This document shows, piece after piece, positions 35,612 to 46,640 of a DNA stretch of 64,000 bases. A program made the translations under genes and the position numbers. The notes beneath the pieces were generated by a model that saw only the letters and a program-made list of their open reading frames with translations, was not told the origin of the DNA and did no database searches. The stretch lies in the NCBI RefSeq assembly GCF_963082655.1, contig NC_081553.1:207580435-207644434 (forward strand), in the 5' to 3' direction. Source of the stretch: Stomoxys calcitrans. Its lineage: Eukaryota > Arthropoda > Insecta > Diptera > Muscidae. How positions within the stretch are numbered: the first letter of the stretch is position 1; each line of letters begins with the position of its first letter.

Positions 35612-35901
35612 ATGTCATTGTCTGAAAAAATTCTTTATTTGATATTTCTGCCGGAGCATCGGGATGCTTTCAAAAACATAGAAGTGCGTGCGATGAGCGA
35701 ATATTGTCAAAGGTAACACTTATGACATATAGTCTTACAGAAATAGTCTTAAGTGGAAACTTGCGAATCCATGCTCCAAATTTGGTAGAAAAGGAAGCAG
35801 AGGATTGGACTCCAAAAGAGGATATGATTCGAAAATATAGAGACAAAATCTCAAAAAATAAATATTGCTATTATTTTAAGAGTAATTTAAAAACTATGTG
35901 A
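35612..35901 (+). pseudogene. Unidentified coding-like segment in two frames
   Basis: One ORF starts at 35,612 (34 aa, ending ...VRAMSEYCQR with a stop at 35,716). A second ORF, in another frame, ends at 35,901 and contains LVEKEAEDWTPKEDMIRKYR. The composition looks like a real conserved protein broken by a frameshift, but I do not recognise it. The 28 bp between them starts GTAACA and ends TTACAG, too short for a fly intron, and removing it does not restore one frame. Possible retrocopy or relic. Confidence 0.3.
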
Positions 35902-36204
35902 TTGTATTTAGTTAAATGTATTTTTAATCAATTAAACATGGCAAGAAAAAAAGTAAAAGTGACACAGCCAGGACAAAGTTTCTGGATTGGTTAGTGTGTT
36001 GTATGCATTTCATGGAGGTTCTTTCACAATTTCTTCGACATAAATACAACGTACCATTTTACGACCTTTGAAGCTTATACACCTAAAGATTTCTGATGAT
36101 GATGATTTCTTACCAAGGGGTCGAAACGCGTCAAATCATGGTTGTATAAAATTTCCGACCATTAAGCTCATCTTGAAAGAGAAATTAATACATCTTCGCC
36201 CTAA

Positions 36205-36500
36205 CGGACATATAGGCCGGCACGGCATAGCTGTGAGCACCACACAGCCTGGAACATGGAGCCCCGATCTCTGTGGTGTTCATTGCTGTCTCGAGAGGCT
36301 TAGCTGCGATCTACCGGGCGCGTCCACAGTTTGCGGATAGTGGAATACTCCATATGGTGAAGCTGCAATGGCAGTCGCGGACAATCAGCGGAGAGTCTGA
36401 GTGAGTGGTCGGGTGGCACCGGCTCATGCATAAATACTGAGTGCCTATGATGCTCTATATGACAAGACGAATTAATGGCGCCTTTGAATAACTCCCGCAT
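36205..36500 (+). repeat. Dispersed family A copy
   Basis: It contains GGCGCGTCCACAGTTTGCGG, GGACAATCAGCGG and AATACTGAGTGCCTATGATG, shared with 21.9 and 60.7 kb on the plus strand and with 5.0, 13.3 and 34.1 kb in reverse complement. It abuts the non-LTR element at 36,496. Confidence 0.65.
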
Positions 36501-37800
36501 TACTCCCGAAGAATTGTTTGATGCTTTTATGTCAGTTAAATCTAAGGTGGCTGGGTGTGACGGGTTCCCGATGAAGTTTTTAAGATAATTTTCCAATTTA
36601 TTTTCGATTTTCTTCTTTTTTTGGTTAATAACATAACCATGACCTCCACATTGTAATGTTTCGAAATATAGTCCTATAGCATTCCTTCCGGTGCTTTCGA
36701 AGGTAGTGGAACATGTTTTGAAGAAACAGCTTGCGATTGCCAATGCGGATTCAGGAAAGGTAGAGGGACGTCCATGTTGCTTTTAGATCTTGACGACCAA
36801 ATTCGAAATTGCGTGGCAGTTCACAATATCTGTATCTGGCTCTCCTTGGATCTAGAGAAGGTCTTCGATAGGGTGGATTACTTCGTCCTGATTAAGAAGC
36901 TATCCACAGTTTACGGTCTTAATAAAAGCGCTTGTAAACATTTGTTTTCCTATTTGGTTGCTAGAAAGCAATTTGTTCGGATAGGTGATATAACTTAATC
37001 TACGTTGCTGTTTAAAAGCAGAGTTCCTCAGGGATCTCCTATTTGTTTTGTTTTTGAACGACTTATTTAAGCCCATAGAGAATTTATGTACCCCATATGC
37101 ATATGCGGACGATGTTCAGATAGTGTTTGTAGGTAACCGTCGCTCTTTGAACGATCTTCATTGGAAAATTGATTTGGCCTTGCCTTTCTTGGCTTCATGG
37201 ATGGCTGCGATTCGTCTGTCTGTGAATGCGGCAAAGACTAAAGCTCTTTTCTTCGGAACGAATGATACTCCAGGCGTGAGGCTTATACATTATTGCGATG
37301 AAATAGGATTTGTCCATAATATTCAGTGTTTGGGTATACTTTTGGATGATAAATTGCCATTTGATTTGCACATTTTTTCTTGCAGGTTATTCGATCATAT
37401 TTTCCCGTTTGTTAAAAGCTTTCTTGGTTGTTCCTTCAATGATTTTGTTAAATGTAGAAATCTAATTATGTTCTACAAAATCTTTAAATCCCGTAATCCA
37501 GTATTTCTGGTAGGTATGTTCTCATTTTCTCACTCTACTCGAGTTAATCAAATACTCATACCAAGAGTTCTACCCCATATAGATGGGATGTTTTCTATAA
37601 GAGTAGCACGTCAATTTAATTTACTTCCTAAATCCTTGCGTGTTTTCAATTATGCCAATGATACATATCAAAAAAACTGCTTCTCTTTTTTTTTCTTTTT
37701 TCTCATGTTTTCCTTTCGTCTTTTCTTTTTGGTTCGGATTATCGTTATTTTCATAAAATAAATAAGTAAATAAAAAAAATAATAATAATAAATCATAATA
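36496..37800 (+). pseudogene. Non-LTR retrotransposon with (TAA)-rich 3' tail, damaged
   Basis: Pieces in order: SPEELFDAFMSVKSKVAGCD with DGFPMKF (start of RT) at about 36,496-36,580; PVLSKVVEHVLKKQL at about 36,690; LSLDLEKVFDRVDY at about 36,850; VPQGSP at about 37,025; AYADDVQIVF (catalytic YADD) at about 37,080. The thumb region and C-terminus run to 37,760. Two frame breaks and a rearranged patch near 36,595-36,660 make it inactive. The 3' end runs into AATAATAATAATAAATC-type repeats, as seen for I-like elements, which end in (TAA)n. Confidence 0.75.
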
Positions 37801-38239
37801 ATAAAATTAATTAACTCCTTGTTAAAAATTAGTAGATTTTATAGAAATTTACACATTGCAAATTATCTTATAATTTAGCTTAAGTTTATTATATTTTTAT
37901 ATATAATTAATTTAAGAAGTTTTATGTTTGAGAGTAGTGGTTCTTGTAATTTTATTGAAATCTACAAAATTCAGAAAAAACAACAACAACGGGCATATAA
38001 AATTAGAAATGAATTGTTTTTTTAGTTTTTTGATTTATGTTTGTTTTTTTTTGCATTACAATGTTTTCGTTAAATAAAAACAAAAAAAGGCGTTGACCCA
38101 TATTTATGACATTTAAAAAAACCTTTTCTAAATTCTCAACGGTAACCCTGTAATGGTGTTTACAATTATTATATCCGCCCTACGACTTAACTTATTATTA
38201 ATCTTTCTTTACAGCAGCGTTGATGTCTATAGTTTTCAG

Positions 38240-38570
38240 CTACTTCATGATTGATGTTGGTTTTACATATGGGCACTCTCAATGTCAAGAAATACTACCT
38301 ACCATTTTCTTTGATAGCGAGAAAGTCTTCTATGCAGCCGACTAGGTGGTCAAGGCTTTTTCTGTGGACTTGGCCTTGGCCTTGCTAAAGGCGTGCTGTT
38401 ATCAAATTTCGCCCCAAATTATGTACGATCTTTACCCCAAGATATGTATCTATCAACCCCTCTATGGTATTTAGCATTAATGAAGGCAGACTCATAAGAC
38501 GGAAATCTTTGATTCTTTCATGTAATATGGTTTTCCTGTTTCCTACTTCTTCCATAGAAAACGGCTACAT
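38240..38570 (-). pseudogene. Non-LTR retrotransposon pol fragment, RT finger/palm side
   Basis: Minus-strand translation in mixed frames gives KDFRLMSLPSLMLNTIEGLID and, further on, LDHLVGCIEDFLAIKENG. These correspond to the DFRPISLTSF.LKTLE.L.D and HRLVG.IE..LA.KE.. regions of R1/Jockey-like reverse transcriptases. Together with 34,540-35,040 on the same strand it may be one element split by later insertions. Confidence 0.55.
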
Positions 38571-41500
38571 TCAAACCTTTCCACTTAAATGCTAATATAC
38601 CATAAAATACATAGTTCGCTCTGGTCATGGTAGCATACGTTACATTTAAATAATTAATTTTATTTGTTTAACAATAGTATTAACTTTTTAAAATAACTAC
38701 CTTGAGCCTTATTCTTTTCCAGTCCGAATTTTACTTACTATACTTAAAGTGGCTATGACAACATTTGTCTCATTGGCCGGTGTCAAAAATTTATAATACA
38801 AAACTACGACTCCGGGCGTTATCAATTATTTTATTCGTTATACAATCGATTGTTTCAGCCAACAATTGTATGACGTGTAACATAGAATTATTAACTAGAT
38901 CGAATAAGTTGAATTAAATGATCAATTCTGATAAAAATTGATGTTGAACTGAAAGCCATTGTTCATATAATATATTTCACCTATACTACTGCAATTTAGA
39001 AAGTCTCTTGTGTGTCTTTGCATTGTTAATGAAAATAGTTATGGTTTATATGCCTGTGATTCAATGACGTGTTATTGCGTTTATGAATGAACTCAAATTG
39101 GTGGTTTCCATAACTACAACAAACTGATCAACTGAATAAATGATCCGCAATGAGTCAATGTATCGTGTGTATACATGTGTGTAAACGAGCTGAAATAAGC
39201 AAACGAATGTTATTTACAATAAAAAAGAAGTTAACAAATGCCGGCCGGCATTAATGACATTTGGCTGATGCATCCAAAATTATGATAAAATTGGCTATTT
39301 ATGACAAAAAAAAATAATTCAGCTCAACAGATGTCTACGACCCTACTGGTGCTAAGTTGCTTAATTGTTGTATCAGGATGTAAGAAGAAAGTTAACATTA
39401 CTATAAAAAAAAACTTGTTTTTAATATCTACACTATGCATTCTTTGAATACTACCACGATCACCACCACTATATGACAGATAACTCTTTTGCCTAGAAGA
39501 AACTGGTTTTTTGTAAGGAAAAGAAGCAAACCTAAAAAATTATCTACAAACACACACTGACCTCATCATTGCGAAGAAGAAAAAATAGAGAATAAGTGAA
39601 GAAGACATCGCTAAAATATTTTTGGATAAAAAGAAAATTATCCTCAATGTTATTGAACCCAAAAATGCTAACTAACGCCAGGTTTTTTGGTTTCATTCCT
39701 CCCAACGAACCTTCAAAGTAAAAAAAAAAATAATTTGAACATTAGTCACTTTTTTGCCCAGCTTAATAATATTCATTCGATAAAAATGACTAAAGTGAAT
39801 GTACTGAACACATGCCTATGTATGTAATCTCATTTTCATATTCATTTGCCGAGGAGGAAGATCTGGCAAATGCAATGCATTCGCCTGCATACATATTCAA
39901 GCAACACTGTTCTACAAATACAAGTATTTTTGAAAAATCTTTTGAATCAAATGGTAACAACGTTAAGGATGATTTCATAAGGATTTGATCAGTACAATTA
40001 GTACTAAAAAATTACATACCCAAAATTTGGGTAAGCCCGAAAAATCCAACTCTTGTCCCATAACTGCAGGAGGGCAATTGACAAAAGCTGGGGTGCTTAA
40101 ACCTCACGCCATGCATTGGCTGTGTACTGGGGGTTGTCCAAACTGCAATAACATGGATATTTTTTTGTGCTCCGTGGACAGCGCTTAAAAATTTCACCTG
40201 CTGTTCAAAACTCAGACGGATCCAAAGGATGGTTTGTTTGTGTCTCATGAACTGAGTCATTGCTTCGCCTAATGCCTTTGGATATTGTGGCAAGACAAAT
40301 TGCTGCGACCGCAGCTGTGACGATGCACGGTATACAGGCAATGTGGCCGCTATTTAATAAAAATAATTGTTCTTCTATACCAGATAGAGCAGATTGGAAG
40401 AAGGTACACAGACTTCTGGACGGATTATAGCAGATTGGAGCTACAGATAGAAGGAGCAGATTGCAACTACTATAATAGAAAGTACACAAACTTCTTTACG
40501 AGTTTTGGGGAGTATACTGAAAAACTTGGACTAGGCATATCGAGAAAATTACTCGATCATACTATGTACCAAGCGAACATCCTTGCATTTAAAGTGATGG
40601 AGTCGCTTAGATACTATGTCTTCAGGTGGATTGGCATAAACTAGAAACTACATACAAATTGCAGGAAACTTTCCTTGCATCCAAAGCATATATCCCATTG
40701 AAATTTTGGCTTAATGATAGAGGAGCCTATTTTAAGCCGAATCCAAATGGCAAGCAGCAGAAAAGAAGGTATTTTCGGGTTAGCAGACATGTATTTTACA
40801 TAGGTATGTGCTGTAATTTTTTTATCCATGTGTAATTTTACGTCTGTTTGAACTTTTTTATGTATGAATGACAAAATTACATGCATATGAAAAAATGCTT
40901 CTCAGATTGCTCTGGAAAATCGCAAATTTGCCCTGAACATTCCATCAAGAAAAAGCGCGGAGATATTTGGTACATATCAATAATTGATTTTTCATGCGCA
41001 GAGCGAAATCACTTAATAGAGAAGTTTTACAAGGCAAAATCCTGACAAACGTCAACAGAATCAGAATTCTGGCACTCAGAGTCATAGCCGGATATGCTAA
41101 CATCGGGCCTCAAATTATTACCTCTCACGTACCAGAAGATGTGTACAAATTAAGGAAATGCGAAATTGGAAAATACATGTGTAAATACATCTCGTCTGAT
41201 ATCACCTTTAGTATAGACGCTTTACATGGCTGAAATCCTCATAAATTCTAACCTCTCATAGTGGGGTGATGACCACCTTTAAAAAATGTTTTTTGAAGTT
41301 CTCGGCAAGATTTAAAACAGAGCATTTAGGACCACAGGACGGCATGTGGTGGCCCCCAAAGTACGATTAAAAATTAGCACACATTGGTCATTGATAAAAA
41401 TCCTTGTTTGGAGCAATATACTTATCTTTAATAGCATAATACGTTTAGATTTAATGTGCATACTAATGCTATTTGTTTCAAAAATGAATTCTAATTAGAT

Positions 41501-42550
41501 GCGTTCTCGTTGGATGTTGTATGAAAACTTTGTGACAAGTCATTCATTTTCGTACAGTTAACATTTGCTAGTAGTTGATCATGAATTCCACATTAAAAAA
41601 TTTGAGGTTGTTGTTTTTTAAGCAATAAACTCTATCCTACTTAAAGGCCGGCTTTATGAATAAATTCTTTGCAATCTGTTTTAATAAGTAAAACATTAGG
41701 GCTGTCGACCAGTGTCATATCTTGTAAGAAATAAAATTGAAAAGGCAACAACAAATGTGGCAAGTTTGCCACGTTGATAGTCCATCCGACACCAACAACA
41801 CCAACAACTATGGCATTGACAACGTAGAGTTCGTTTACAGAGAATTTATGTGGCACAATTAAATAACAATTTATTCGGTATTGTAAATCATTTTATACAG
41901 AAATTCTTTTATTTCTTAAGCCTTCTTTTAACTAACAAAAACTCAATGCGATATGTCAATTAGCCAATAACTTCTCTTGTGAATCATCTACTCAATCATA
42001 CCAAAAAAATATTCAGCAATTTTTTTTATTTGGGCAAAAAAAAAACAGCACATTTAAAATGTCTCATTGTCAAAAATTTAAGTAAAGAGCGCAAAGGTTT
42101 ATCCGTGCATCTAAACTAGAAATACACATATACACATCTCGGGGAAAAAGGGCGACGTTGCACAGTGCAAGTAAGTATATACTGAGACTTTAATTAAATT
42201 CATAGCGAACATGGACCACGCTATTTTATAGACATATTATGAGAAACATTGTGACTTCTTTATTTATCATTTTCCTTTTTCATTCAATGCTTTAATGCTT
42301 TCTTAATTGATCTTTCTTTTTTGCATTATTGCGGCTTAGTCCAATAAGTAGTCACCGCCATTGTTTCGTCCGTGGAAAAGCAATAAACGTTCGCACTAAA
42401 TTGACACAATTTATTTACAACGAATTAATATACAACGACTAGAAAATCTCACAATATAGAAATGAATCACAAATTAATAAATTTTCTTACTTTCACTTGC
42501 CAGCAATAATTAAAATTAAATAAACCTTTTCCTTTATTCCTTTATGATTT
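38571..42550. other. AT-rich intronic/intergenic DNA, mostly unrecognised
   Basis: I see no convincing gene. A SINE-family-1 tail lies near 40,917-40,985 (ATTTGCCCTGAACATTCC). An ORF at 40,994-41,233 (NRIRILALRVIAGYANIGP) vaguely resembles the end of an R1-like RT. The remainder is low-complexity AT-rich sequence. Confidence 0.4.
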
Positions 42551-42557
42551 AACTTAC

Positions 42558-42700
42558 CGTACACGAACACACAACAACTACAGGCACAAATTTTTCTGGT
42601 TTTCTCTTCGGTTTTCGGTCTTTTTTCGACACACACTTTTATGCACTTTACTCTGTGTTTTTATGTAGTTATTTGTGTTATTTTAATATCAAATATAAAA
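42558..42700 (-). other. Probable 5' UTR exon of the RRBP1-like gene
   Basis: On the minus strand the sequence ends GTGTTCGTGTACG followed by GTAAGTTAAATC, a consensus splice donor. It contains no ATG-initiated ORF of note and sits just downstream of a DRE. The nearest minus-strand coding exon with an open upstream acceptor is at about 31,970. The right limit is approximate. Confidence 0.45.
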
Positions 42701-42773
42701 ATTAAGTTTAAAACAAGCAAAATTTTGTGTAAACGGGTGGATGGGCTTTCACGAATGGTAGAGCTGGCGAAAT

Positions 42774-42781
42774 ATCGATAG
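42774..42781. promoter_or_regulatory. DNA replication-related element (DRE)
   Basis: TATCGATA is a perfect palindromic DRE, the binding site of DREF in housekeeping promoters of flies. A near match, TATCGATC, lies about 20 bp further right. They stand about 75-220 bp upstream of the proposed 5' UTR exon, where core promoters of this class place them. Confidence 0.55.
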
Positions 42782-43261
42782 CATTATAGATAGTATCGAT
42801 CAGTGTTGCCACAACAGAAAAAAATCCCCAACTAGCCGACCAAATTATAAAATTTCTTAAATAATATTTTTTTCTGAAAATGTTGATTGTTTCTCTAAAA
42901 AGACAAAATGTGGACAAGATTTTCCCAAAAGGCAACAGTTTTGATAAAATTTTGCCTAAATTAAAAATTTCCTAATTTTTTGGGATTTAATAATAATTTC
43001 CTCAAAAATGGTATTTGTATATCCATTTTTCTGAAACAATTAAATAAAAATGAACCCCTGAAACCAATAAAACAAACAGAAGTGATGCCGGCAATAGGTT
43101 AAGTGTTGGCACTATAGTAGTTTTTTTCCATTTTCCTCGCTACTTTTCCACTTTTTTTAGCTAAAGTTTCACCGACGTTTTTTTATATGGAGTTTGACAG
43201 CATTTCTGCTGAAAAGCTGAACAGAATACTCAGCTCATAATGGAATGCATAATCTATATTA

Positions 43262-43497
43262 TTGGGTTGCCCAAAAAGTAATTGCGGATTTTTCATATAG
43301 TCGGCGTTGACAAATTTTTTCACAGCTTGTGACTCTGTAATTGCATTCTTTCTTCTGTCAGTTATCAGCTGTTACTTTTAGCTTGCTTTAGAAAAAAGTG
43401 TAAAAAAAGTATATTTGATTAAAGTTCATTCTAAGTTTTATTAAAAATGCATTCACTTTCTTTTAAAAAATCCGCAATTACTTTTTGGGCAACCCAA
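43262..43497. mobile_element. Mariner-type MITE, 236 bp
   Basis: Perfect terminal inverted repeats of about 32 bp begin TTGGGTTGCCCAAAAAGTAA. A TA target duplication flanks both ends (43,260-43,261 and 43,498-43,499). The interior is too short for a transposase. The termini are those of insect mariner elements, so it is an internally deleted, non-autonomous relative. Confidence 0.92.
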
Positions 43498-43984
43498 TAT
43501 GTTATAAGATGCTATCAATCCAAAAAAGAAGAAGACTTAGAAAACGTCGCTAATATATATTTTTTCGTTTAGTGTTTTCGAAAACCGGAACAGGCCTGCA
43601 TGTGTTTTTTTGTACAGTTTTAACCATACAAAAATAAATCAAATTTTTGAGGCAATTATTATTAAATCCCAAATAAATATGCAACTGTTTTCAAGAATTG
43701 TGATATGCACATTCATGTATACGAATGTACGCTTGTGTATGTGACTTAAATCCCCAAAAACGCAGTGTAAACGAACAGGATTTGTTTTTGGATTTAGTTA
43801 AATCCAGTTCATAAAAATTTCAATGTAAACGTGCTATTAAGCTAACAACATGTGAAATAAATAAAAGCCTTTTCGGCCTTGGCTAATGATTTAAAAAGAG
43901 GACGTCCTCTTTTAGTTTTGTCATTTAAATTGAATGATATATTTTAATAAACGGTGATATTAAGCTGCGATAAGATTAGCCGCT

Positions 43985-44455
43985 TAACAAGGCGGATTTA
44001 AAAAGGTGGTCCGTAACCAGGGACCGCACGATACACGTCACCTGTTTAACTGCCCGGCCAGACCCACTCGACTCAGACCCAGATCCCTGTGGACGCACCC
44101 CATCTTAGTCGCAGAGTTCCTGGGTCTTGACACTCAACAGAATCAAGCAGACGAAAGATAGAACACAATAAACTGCTACAACAACAACAACAAAAAGATG
44201 GTCTCACGCGAACAGCTGTTAGCAATCGGTTAGGTTTGACGGTATTAAGATGTCAGATTTTTGTTTGTATTCTCTTTGTTGTCATCATCTTTCTCAAATA
44301 TTCTCTGCTCATGTACGCACACGTATACACACATGCACGCAAATTTCTTTGTGTGTGTTGGCGAAACGTCGATCAGCTTGATGGCAAGATGGCGGATTGC
44401 ACTTTATGATTTGTAGTTGTTTAACAAATGAGAACACCTTTTATTGTTTCGCCAT
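43985..44455 (-). mobile_element. Family D copy with a nested retroposon insertion
   Basis: The reverse complement matches 35,281-35,565 from ATGGCGAAACAAT to AAATCCGCCTTG. It is interrupted at about 44,013-44,175 by a segment ending CTGCTACAACAACAACAAC. The flanks AAAAAGGTGGTC and AAAAAGATGGTC look like a 12-bp target duplication. Confidence 0.65.
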
Positions 44456-44495
44456 ACAAGAATAATGAGAATATATCAACATTTGTTCTTCAACA

Positions 44496-46628
44496 TGTCG
44501 TGCTCCCGAAGGAACCCTGCTTTGCTTGGAGGGGAGGAAATGAACTGACGGGCGCTGGCTGCTGGCGTTCGAGCACCGGCTGTGGCTCAGTCGAAAAGGG
44601 CGCGGTTCTTGCCAGTTCACCTCCTCCAAAGCAGGTGACAAAAAACAAAAATCAACCAGCTGATGGAGGGACACTGATACCTACACAACAACCATGAACA
44701 ATACTAGACAGACGCACACTACCATGTTGACACCACTTAGCATTCAGCTGGTGTCAGGACGCACCCTCCCCACCATGGTGCCCTCTTGCGTCATAATCTA
44801 TGAGGACACCCCAAATACACCTGTTTGTCCTGGACCGGTAAGTTTGAGCTACCCTTTTTCTTACCTGCTTTTTAGCCTTCCATATTCATTAAATAATTAG
44901 AACAGGAAATACTTCGAAATAACGTTATAAACTTCAAGTTTTGGCTTTATTGCATTTCTGCAGTAACTAGAATCTAACAAATTTATAACTATGATTAAAT
45001 AGGTAAGCGCAAATAAAAAAAACAAAGAGGAAAACCAAATAAAGCAATTCTGAAATTCAATTTAAAAGAATGAGTTAATTCAAAATTTCATGTTTTAAAT
45101 TCATAATTCGAAATGGATGCAGGAAAAATAAAAGGAAAATTTCTCAGTTTAACAATAATTTAATTCTTGCTTCTTCTTCCAGGAATATGGGTCATCGAGT
45201 CTTCCTCGGATCTGGCCTATGGATGGCTATTAATGTTGAAGCTGGTTTCGTCTAGCTTCGGTGCTTGCCTTGGAGCGTCGTCAACCCTGCTTGCCGTTTA
45301 CCCTATTTCCTGTCCGTCCGTCTGATAATGGTAAGTATCATGTGGGTATAGTCTTATGTAGCTATTTCTTTAAATAAAAGTTATGTTCTTGCAGGATTTA
45401 CTGGGGTCGTGCCTCTACAGAGCGGACATCAATGTGGGAGCAATGGCTCGTAAGTGTCTCTATGTAAAATACTTCCTGGCCTAGGGTGAGCTCATCCTAA
45501 CACTGAAAGTTCGCCTCCTAAGTTCTGGCGATGTTTTAAATAAGAACCTGATGTCTGTTCTGTCTCAAACCTTAATTAATTACTGCTTTTCTTTTATATT
45601 AAACCTTTATTTTAAGAGTATGTGGTCCAGTATCTGTCTGTCCGTCCGTGCACGTCAATCGTATTGTCTTGTTTCAAGTATGGAAATGGGATTCGAAAGT
45701 GGGTACCTTGGGCGTTGTCGGCTGACCAACGCCGTGTTGCTATCGCCTGACTGGCTGATATTCCAACGTTGGGACAGTGGAGGTGGAGTTTATGTCTGGG
45801 TGAGTATTTATTGATTTTCTTTTATTTTATTCTTTGCAGGTAACTTTATTTTCTTTTCAGGTTAATCTTTCCCCCCTTTTTATTTTCAGGGATTACTTTC
45901 TTTTCAGGTTTTCAACGTTTCTTTGCAGGTTTTCTTTTGCAATTTAAAACAATTTTTAATAATTTTTAGTTATTTCATTTTTCTCACGAATTTCAGAGTT
46001 TTTCAATACTTTTTCTCAATATTTCCTTTTCAGATTTTTAAATCTTTTTGTTTCAGGTTTTAAATGTCTTCTTTTTCTTCTCTTAATGTTCGTTCAATTT
46101 GCCTTTAGATTTACAAAATTTTTTTAATTATTAGATTTCTTTCATTTCAGTTTCTTTTATTTCAAATTCACAATCATTTAACAATTTCCTTGTAGATTTA
46201 GCTGTCTTTGTTTGTAGATTATTGCCATTCTATTTAGCTTTAAGTTCATTACATTTTACTTTGCTTGTTTGGTAGCCCAGGCAAGATTATTAAATAAAAA
46301 ACACTATTTCACCGCGGTTTCTCTGTCTTTTTATTTTTTTTTTATTCTTGGGCTTTCACTCCACCTCCGGTAGCTTCGCTGTCCAAATCCAAAAGGAACG
46401 CTTCATCTTGGGGACTCTAGCCAGCTTGGCTTTGGTTGGTCTCCATCATGAAGTTGGTCTTCCAGCCGGCACCAACAAAACATATGGGGGCAGCCATAAT
46501 AACAGGTTGGTGTCAGCTGGTTGTCTCCCTCTCCCTGATGAGGGCCAACCATAGCCAGTAGGTGTCGCTGGAGTAAGGCAAGTCACAACCAGGTGGCGCT
46601 GTAGTGCCATTATTCGGCGCACACCACA
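44496..46628 (-). repeat. 3' LTR (2,133 bp)
   Basis: It is the downstream LTR for the minus-strand element. It carries sequence matching 55,778-57,910 throughout. On the plus strand it contains several consensus splice donors and acceptors and a run of TTTTCAGG motifs. Confidence 0.95.
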
Positions 46629-46640
46629 AACCCCACCATC
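46629..46640 (-). promoter_or_regulatory. Polypurine tract of the LTR element
   Basis: Read on the minus strand, GATGGTGGGGTT stands directly against the TGTGG start of the 3' LTR. This is where the plus-strand DNA primer is expected in an LTR retrotransposon. It is short and not purely purine. Confidence 0.6.

Larger units (their letters stand above)
31934..42557 (-). other. Probable 10.6-kb 5' intron of the RRBP1-like gene, packed with transposons
   Basis: The left boundary is the acceptor CATCGTTGCAG just before the UTR part of coding exon 1 (about 31,970). The right boundary is a perfect GTAAGT donor at 42,557-42,552 on the minus strand, followed upstream by a DRE-type promoter. Contents: family B element with tandem units (32,085-33,350), family A (34,110-34,440), non-LTR pol fragments (34,540-35,040 minus, 36,496-37,800 plus, 38,240-38,570 minus), family D (35,281-35,565), an orphan ORF (35,612-35,901) and possible non-LTR sequence at about 40,994-41,233. 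Joining the two ends is inference. Confidence 0.5.
42782..44495. other. Intergenic DNA with a MITE and a family D copy
   Basis: It holds a mariner-type MITE (43,262-43,497), a 20-bp perfect palindrome (43,894-43,913), and a minus-strand family D copy (43,985-44,455) carrying a nested retroposon (about 44,013-44,175). The LTR element begins at 44,496. No gene is seen. Confidence 0.6.

Noticed and set aside
35704..35901. Two-exon gene using the 28-bp GTAACA...TTACAG as an intron
   Set aside because: Too short for a fly intron, and removing it puts the second part in a frame that meets a stop.
40012..40341. 109-codon minus-strand ORF
   Set aside because: No recognisable motif, mixed overlap with another ORF, and surrounded by repeat-like sequence; not enough to call a gene.
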